Both the position numbers and the translations under genes were made by a program. Of a stretch of 64,000 nucleotides of DNA, positions 53,288 to 64,000 are shown one piece after another. The DNA lies in NCBI GenBank assembly GCA_003952965.2, contig RXIC02000114.1:1-64000 (forward strand), given 5' to 3'. Under the pieces are notes generated by a model. That model was not told the DNA's origin. It searched no databases and saw nothing but the letters and a program-made list of their open reading frames with translations. This DNA is from Morella rubra. Its lineage: Eukaryota; Streptophyta; Magnoliopsida; Fagales; Myricaceae. Each line of letters begins with the position of its first letter. Position 1 is the first letter of the stretch.

Positions 53288-55826
53288 TAGGGCTGCTCAA
53301 GTAACCAGCGGACCGGCCAACCCGGACCGAAATCGAACCGATTTTGGCCAAAACCGTCCCTTTTCTAATACCGGATTTACCGGTCCGGTAAACCGGTGTA
53401 CTCCGGTCCGGTTCCAGGTTACCTATATGAAAAACCAGAACTGGACCGGAGTATATCACTCCAAACCGGTCCTTACCGGTTTTTTTTTTATTATTAAAAA
53501 GAAAAAAAAAAGGCGCTAGATGAATTTGACCCCTGCGCCCCCCCAACCCTTCTCTTTCCCGTGCCCCCCCCCCCCCAAAAAAACGCGCGTATAGCATTAT
53601 AAAAAAAAAATTCTTTGAACTCGCACACAGCCCCTCCCCCTCCCCCCCCCCCCCCAAACCCTTCCTCTCCGCGCCCCCCCTCTTTTCTATTTTCAGAAAA
53701 CCCTAATTTCCCCCCTCCTGCCGCCTCCCCTTCCTCCCTCGCGCCTCCCTCCCTCTTCTGGCCTCCCCTCCTCCCTCCCCTTCCCCTAGCGTTCCTCCCC
53801 TCCCCTCCCCTCCACCGTGCGTCCCTCCCTTCTCCTCCCTCCCCTCCACCTCACGGCCTCCCTTCCCTCTCCACCTCCAGGCTCCAGCGTGCGGCCCTCT
53901 CCCTCCTTCCACCACCTTACAGCGTCTGTAAGTTATTTATTTCCCTTTTTTTTTTTTTTTAAAACATCAGTAAGTTCAAATATCTATTTAGTTTTTTCCC
54001 TTCGTATGCTACGTTCATATTGTTGTCACTTGTCAGTATAGTGTTAATGTGTTATATACATTGAATAACATTGTATTTGAAGCTTGACATTGGCATATTA
54101 GTTTGTATTGACTATTTAATTTTTTTAGTGCAGGTTACGAGATTATGAGTTTTGAAGTTGTGTTTGAGGTTAGTGCATTGCATTGAGGTAAAAATTTGTT
54201 CACTTATTTAGTTAATTATTTATTATAGTTCATTAGTTAATTTAATATTTTAGAGTATAGGTTAGGTTGTGAAACTGTGGAGGATGGGCTTGATTGGATT
54301 ATTGAAGGATTTGGTGTTTGTGAAACTGTGGAGGATGAGCTTGATTGGATTATTGATAATTGATTGAATATTTGCTTTTGAAATTGTGTTGATATTTGCT
54401 TGTTTAGTATATCACATTTAGGTATTAGTAATTTAGTATATATTGTGACATTGGAATATATATTTTGATGCATTGTTTGTTCACCTTTGCTAGATGGATA
54501 ATCAATCTGAACCAACCATAGAGGGTCAGGGAGCACCGTCTAATACTATGTCTCCTGTAATTGATTTAGAGTCTGGCCAAGATGTCCTTAGTCTTAGTCC
54601 TACTCCTACTCGTTCCAACCAAAGTCGGCCTCCCAAACGTAAATCATCTATAGTATGAGATCACATGACAAAAAAGACAGATTGTGATCCCAATTACCCG
54701 ATGTGTTATTGTAATTATTGTAAGAAAGAGTATCTTTGTGACAGTAATAGAATTGGTACCTCGACCCTTAAGAATTATGTCTTGAAGTGTGAGAAAAATC
54801 CTATGAATAGGATAAAAGGTCCAATGGATAAATATGAAACACAATTAACTGGTAATGCTATTAGATATTTGGGAGTCACTGGACGAAGTTGAGGTCTTTG
54901 AGGCGTTAGAATCAGGTAATACTATTATATTTTGTTTCTATGTTGGTTAATTTTTTTTAATTTTGTAAGTTCTAGTTATTTATGAAGATTTGAACATGTT
55001 TCTGTCATAAATTATTAAAAATAATGTTTAATTCACGAGTAGCTCGGCTTGAGATAACTGAAGACTAATTTAATTTAATTTCATGGTAAGTTTTTATCTC
55101 TTTTTTATAATAATGCCCACTATATTGTTTATTAGTTTATTATCTCACGTGTAAATTTTTTTTCCTTTTACAGCTTTCATGGGAGATGGACAATTCACAA
55201 CCGGACAGTGGACACATTAATGGATATTTTAATGACATGTATTATTAATTATACTTGTAGTTTGTTGATTTGATTATTTTGTTATTTGTTATGGCTTGTA
55301 ATAGAGTAGTGTAGTTAGTAATTATTAATTAGTTTTACTTGTAATTATATTTGATACTTTTATTTTAGACTTCATTTATACTGTAATGTCTATTTGTTTT
55401 GTTGATTTTAAATGTATGATTTATTATCTTAAAAAAACTAGGATTTATAACTCTTTAATTAGAGCTTAGTATTTTCTTCAAATCAAATGTAACAACTTTT
55501 ACAAAATTTGGTTGAAATGTAGCCAAATATTTCATGAAAAAATAGGCCAAAAAATTGATGTAAAGAAACCAAAAAAATGATTCCAAAAAGTCCAAAATAA
55601 AACTCCAAAAAAGGCCTAACAAAGTAAAAATGCTAAGAGGCCAAACCAAAAAAGGCCCAAAATGTCATGGCCCAAACTGTCCAATTAGGACTGGTGAAAC
55701 CAGGGACCGGACTGAACCGGTCTATTAGAATGACCGGTCCGGTCCAGTATGTGCACTTTAGGATATTGCCGATTTGATCGGTCGGACCGGATTGAACTGG
55801 ACTGGACCGGCCATTGAACAGCCCTA
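53288..55826 (+). mobile_element. hAT-superfamily DNA transposon, internally deleted
   Basis: This 2,539 bp element is bounded by an exact 8 bp target-site duplication, GTAGGTAC (53280-53287 and 55827-55834), diagnostic of hAT. Its ends are inverted repeats TAGGGCTGCTCAA and TAGGGCTGTTCAA. Both subterminal zones are packed with CCGGTCC/GGACCGG motifs, the usual pattern of transposase binding sites. Inside, a frame from ATG 54494 carries an N-terminal tail and a BED zinc finger (CYCNYCKKEYLCDS, then YVLKCEKNP). An in-frame TGA stands where the family has Trp just before DHMTKKTD, and the catalytic and hATC dimerisation regions are missing. It is non-autonomous. A very C-rich stretch (53520-53930) sits between the 5' end and the BED segment. 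Confidence 0.92.
54250..54360 (+). repeat. Tandem duplication of about 50 bp inside the hAT element
   Basis: The segment GTGAAACTGTGGAGGATG-GCTTGATTGGATTATTGA occurs twice in a row with one or two changes. It lies in the untranslated region before the BED frame. Confidence 0.7.
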
Positions 55827-55904
55827 GTAGGTACTAGAAATTCAGTTATGACGGGAATATTTGCCCATCCGTAGCTTAGTCTTAAGGTGAGATTTAAGAA
55901 AAAT

Positions 55905-56230
55905 ATTCAAAATTGAATACCTTCAAGACGGACTTAACACCCCAAGGCCCCAAAACGCAAGTAATTGAAAGGGGGGGTTTTTTTTCTGATTCGGCCCACA
56001 TTATAAAGCCCAAAATTGTCTAATTGTAGAACAACGGCCACTTGCCGAGCTCATATTTAAACACAACCATGGAACCATTTGGTCCGGTTCCCTTTTCCTT
56101 CCTCGCTCGCACTCGCTGAGGTACTGGGTCTCCAGGCCCATTCTGTTCCGCCGAAAGCCACCCCCCATTCTCACTCCGCCTCACTCCCCCGACGCATCTC
56201 CTCTTCTTCTCCACCATCGCGGATTGGATT
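55905..56230 (+). pseudogene. Truncated relic of the mCSF1-like gene (promoter and start of exon 1)
   Basis: This stretch aligns with 62690-63020. AACGCAAGTAATTG matches AACCCAAGTAATTG, GGCCCACATTATAAAGCCCAAA matches GGCCCATACTGTAAGGCCCAAA, and CCGCCGAAAGCCACCCC matches CCGCCAAAAGCCACCCC. Similarity runs through roughly the first 30 codons and stops near 56230. The copy has no open frame of its own. Because it lies upstream of subtilase copy A exactly as the full gene lies upstream of copy B, it marks the end of the tandem duplication. Confidence 0.72.
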
Positions 56231-56642
56231 ATTTCCATCTTTTGAACATTTCTTTAAACTTTGTTGGCCTTTGATTTTTAAATTCATTGTGTCAATTATA
56301 CTTTTATTCTCCATTTTTCGTAAATTTAAAAAACTTCAGAAAAACAATCTACGTCCTACTAGCATGGATGTTTTGGGCTAGACCATAAATTTGAAGTCCT
56401 AATTTTACAAAGAAAAGAAGTTCCCAAAATTCTATATGTCTCCTAGAAACCCAAAGCAGGATCCAGTATATATGGGCGTACGCATCAGGCGTAGACAATA
56501 TAGCCCATGTAGGTTATACGAAATACCACATATGTATAGAAGTTTCGTTACAAATCGGTTCGTGTCAAACCTTACACTTCCGCCTATATATACCAGATGG
56601 CCTGCGCCTTTCTATATGAATTGCCACCAATATTGTTGTTTT
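56231..56642. other. Duplication junction and 3' flank of XSP1-like copy B
   Basis: Similarity to the mCSF1 relic is lost at the left end, and the subtilase stop lies at the right end. The duplication breakpoint should lie within this interval. I see no gene. Confidence 0.45.
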
Positions 56643-61054
<4,412 letters not shown>

Positions 61055-62930
61055 GCTTGCAGTATTGGCTTAATTTTTGAATGTGGGCAGCTAGCTATCT
61101 GATGTAGGTCGCTATAAATATAGAGTGCTAGACCCGATATAGTCTCGCAAGAAACAAGAAGAGTAACAAGAACAGCTCAGGGATAAGAACAGTTTCAATG
61201 GGAAACCTTAAAAGTCAGACAACAGAATTTCTGGCTCTGTTCTGCTCCGGGGCTAGGCTTGCTTCTTTTGGACAAACTTCGCTCAGCAGCCCATCTCTTT
61301 TTCATCCGCTTCATGAATTTGTTACAAGGAAAAAAAATACAGGGGAGGATATATCATCTGTTGTAGGTCTCTTATATACGCGGGCCACCATAAGTATATT
61401 ATTCCTGGAATAACGCTGATAAACAGACAACAGAGAGTAATATCCAAACCAGCCCTCCAATTAGTTTTCTACATTCAATTCAAGTGGTGGCCCCATAAAT
61501 CTCATAGAGTTGGGATTTCGCAATCCATAAAAGTGTGTTCTACTCCCCCGGGTTGTTGGATTTCCATATTATATTTCCTGATTCAATGTTCAGATTGGAC
61601 CAATTTTTAGCTTCTGTTGAGTTGAAACCCACCAGTATATGAGAATACGATTGACAGTACCACAGAATTTTACAGATCCGAAATTTTTTGAACAACCTTT
61701 AAAAACTTGTGGAGAGGAGGATTCGCTTGAGCACAAAGAAGAACCATAGGAAAAGAAAAAAAAATCTTTATTTTTTCTTGAATTCCAATTCAAGCATTGT
61801 GGACCTACCAATATCCAATTAGAGCAAAAAAGGATGTCGCTTAAAAGCTTGTTAAGGAGACCAGTCAGTTCCAATGTACTTTGCTTATGTCAGGAAGATG
61901 AGAAGTAAGGAAGTGACTTATCTGATTTTGATTTCCTGCTTCAATTTGAGCAGTGGACGCAAAGAGGAAATGGGGGATGGTGTCGTCTAATATAATTACC
62001 TTGTACCAAACACTAAAATTACCTATTATTATTCTCTGTAATTTCCTACCCGAATTGTATAATAAAATTTGGATAGTTAAATATAATAGGCGAATCCTAC
62101 ACAATTTAATGTTGCCCAAGTAAAGTTTCATATAATATAGACCTTACAATGTGATCTACCTGTTATGTTTATCTCTCCAATTTGTACTATATAATTTAGG
62201 TCAAAAAATTACAAGAATCATGAAATTACCAAAGAAGAGCAAGCATAGATCAAATTCATCCGCCATGGGGGTGTTATGAGAGGGACATTGGCACTACACA
62301 ATGGGATATACCTCCTTAATTATAGCCCAAGCTCATGATATTTTCCTAAATAAAGAGGTGGTTAATACGTATAAGTTAGTAATTTATTAAGACTTTAAAT
62401 GTTTAAAATAATAAAAAAAAATTGTAATTATTTTTATCATCTTAAGCTTTGAAAATAAGTGGCAATTTAATAATAAAAAAATTGAGAGAAATACTAAAAT
62501 CTGCGCACAATCAATTTTTCTAGTTCTGATCATTCTCGCCTTGTTTCAAAGTGATGGTAAAATGGCCACAAGTCACTTAAAATTATTTTTTTTTTTTTTT
62601 TTTTTCCAGTTTTCGGCATAATAGACTATATAATTTACCTTTTCCAATTTTCAAATCACTCTTCTTAAAAAGCCAATTTTTTTTCACTTCGCCCCTTAAA
62701 ACCCAAGTAATTGGTCCTTACTTATTAGGCCCATACTGTAAGGCCCAAATTCTGAAAAAAAAATAGGATAAGGGCCGCATGCCAAGCCCATATGTCAGTC
62801 TCTATTCTCGAAAAGACGTGAAAACCATGTAGTCCATTTTCTCGACCTTCTTCCCTTCCCAGCTTCCCTTGCTCTCACCGCTGCAACAGAGGTCAGAGAG
62901 TCTGGAAGTGGAAACCCCTCTTAAACCCTG
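61055..62930. other. Divergent intergenic region between XSP1-like copy B and mCSF1
   Basis: This 1.9 kb region separates two start codons facing away from each other. It matches the 5' flank of copy A plus the relic at 55905-56230 in ordered blocks. A T run lies at 62587-62606. TTAGGCCCATACTGTAAGGCCCA near 62717-62747 contains two GGCCCA motifs, the site II type common in plant promoters of mitochondrial and translation genes. Split here into halves, the repeat reads TTAGGCCCA and AAGGCCCA. Confidence 0.5.
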
Positions 62931-63504
62931 ATGTCCCTCACCCGCCTCTGCCGCCAAAAGCCACCCCTGCCCTCGCTTTGCCACGCTCTCCTTACGCGCC
63001 TCCTCTCCTCCTCGTCCACCACAACCGCCTCCTCCTCCTCGAAACTTCACGAATACTACTCCTTCAAGCCCCCGCCTTCCCTCTCTCCAACCCCACAAAA
63101 CCCTAGCCCCGGTAGCGGCACGAATGCGAAGAAAAAGCAGAAGCCCCAGTACCGCCCACCTTCTTCGCTCGATCGAGCTGGACTAAAGCCGATACGCTCT
63201 GATTTGCCCTTTGATTTCCGGTACAGTTACACCGAGAGCAGCCCGTCCGTGAGGCCCATTGGGCTCCGGGAGCCCAAGTACTCGCCATTTGGGCCGGGCC
63301 GCCTCAACCGCGACTGGACCGGGGTGTGCGCCCCCGCTGTGGACCCCAAGGCGAGGTCCGTGGAGGGAGCGGACGACCCGAAGCTGGAGGAGAGGAGGAA
63401 GAGGATGAGGCATACGGTTCAGGGAGAGCCACTTACTCAGGCTGAGAGGAAGATTCTAGCGGACAAATGTCAGAGGCACAAAACCAAGAGGCAAATCAAT
63501 CTGG
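62931..63504 (+). CDS. Mitochondrial CAF-like splicing factor (mCSF1-like), exon 1 only
   Basis: This is the N-terminal exon of a CRS2-associated-factor relative that promotes group II intron splicing in mitochondria through CRM RNA-binding domains. The 191 codons seen begin MSLTRLCRQKPPLP with a Ser/Thr/Arg-rich, acid-poor start that fits a mitochondrial presequence. The family blocks follow: KPQYRPPSSLDRAGLKP, DLPFDFRYSYTES, RPIGLREPKYSPFGPGRL, RDWTGVCAPAVDPKA and QRHKTKRQINLG. A donor (GTATGG) follows 63504, so the CRM domain lies in later exons outside the window. The intact gene stands head to head with XSP1-like copy B, and its beginning is duplicated as a relic at 55905-56230. Confidence 0.9.
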
Positions 63505-64000
63505 GTATGGTGCTCTTGGGTTCATAGTGCTTTTGGTGAATTAGGTATTTTAGTTTTGTTCTCGTATGTGTTGGTTTGAAGTTTCTGGGGCTGTAGAGTG
63601 TAAACAATGATGTGGATTTTTTTTTTTTTTCCTTTTATTGGTTTATAGAATGTGTGGTTTCCATCTTAGTTTTTGAGTGACGATGGAGGAAACCAGTAAA
63701 CTATAACGTGTTGCGAAATGGCAGTTGAAAGTATTTCCATTCTACTCTACAATATACCGTTTTTTAATTTTCAGTCCACATTATTTATTGTCCCTTTAGA
63801 TTTAGCTTATCGGCAGGAAATTAAATTAGTGCTAAATCCATATACGAGCACTGTAATTCTCATTAATCTAAGGGAGTTTTAGTTGTTGCTGTGTTTTTTT
63901 TTTGACCTTTTTTAATTTTCAGTCCACATTATTGTCCCTTTAGATTTAGCTTGTCGGCAGGAAATTAAATTAGTGCCAAATCCACATACGAGCACTGTAA
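63505..64000 (+). other. First intron of the mCSF1-like gene (partial)
   Basis: No coding features are seen. The intron contains a T run and the direct repeat described separately, and runs off the window. Confidence 0.7.
63760..64000 (+). repeat. Direct repeat of about 95 bp, period 148 bp
   Basis: The segment at 63760-63856 returns at 63908-64000 with three substitutions and one 4-base gap (TTTTTTAATTTTCAGTCC through ACGAGCACTGTAA). The second copy reaches the window edge, so more copies may follow. It lies in the first mCSF1 intron. Confidence 0.9.

Noticed and set aside
53615-53962. 115-codon proline/serine-rich frame
   Set aside because: It is produced by the C/T-rich tract inside the hAT element; low complexity, with no start context or domain.

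Overview
The window is nuclear DNA from a flowering plant, most likely a woody dicot. Short GT-AG introns, an AT-rich background, a nuclear tRNA-Leu and plant-type genes (GET3a, PEX16, class I TCP, PLD-beta, SBT1 and SBT4 subtilases, a mitochondrial CRM splicing factor) support this. The species cannot be named from the sequence. All gene models were built by reading exons against remembered family sequences and checking splice sites and frame by eye.

Layout. (1) 1-8033 is a near-perfect palindrome. Two arms of about 3.9 kb, each holding a complete seven-exon GET3a gene, face head to head across a 203 bp unique spacer. The left copy is open throughout; the right copy has a one-base frameshift in exon 1. 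(2) 8457-15652 holds tRNA-Leu(AAG), then URM1 (minus) and PEX16 (plus) transcribed divergently from a shared gap of about 0.8 kb. (3) 15653-29700 is a tandem duplication of a class I TCP gene of the TCP9/TCP19 type. Both copies keep matching upstream, proximal-promoter, leader, 3' and downstream blocks, and the area is rich in TCP-type binding sites. The second copy is stretched by about 4 kb of AT-rich DNA that includes an exact-looking 772 bp direct repeat. (4) 29722-37574 is a ten-exon PLD-beta gene (minus). A SINE with target-site duplications and an intronless SBT1.1-type subtilase (minus) follow. (5) 45235-61054 holds two intact eleven-exon XSP1/SBT4.14-like subtilases in tandem (minus), separated by an internally deleted hAT transposon, a copia-type LTR fossil and a truncated copy of the next gene. 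(6) 62931 to the end is the first exon of an mCSF1/CAF-type mitochondrial group II intron splicing factor (plus), cut by the window edge.

Common theme. Local duplication shapes the window: an inverted duplication (GET3a), a tandem duplication of a transcription factor with its regulatory blocks (TCP), a tandem duplication of a protease carrying the start of its neighbour (XSP1/mCSF1), and smaller direct repeats. There are no operons. The functions (tail-anchored protein insertion, tRNA thiolation, peroxisome biogenesis, growth control, lipid signalling, secreted proteolysis, mitochondrial splicing) are unrelated housekeeping and developmental roles.
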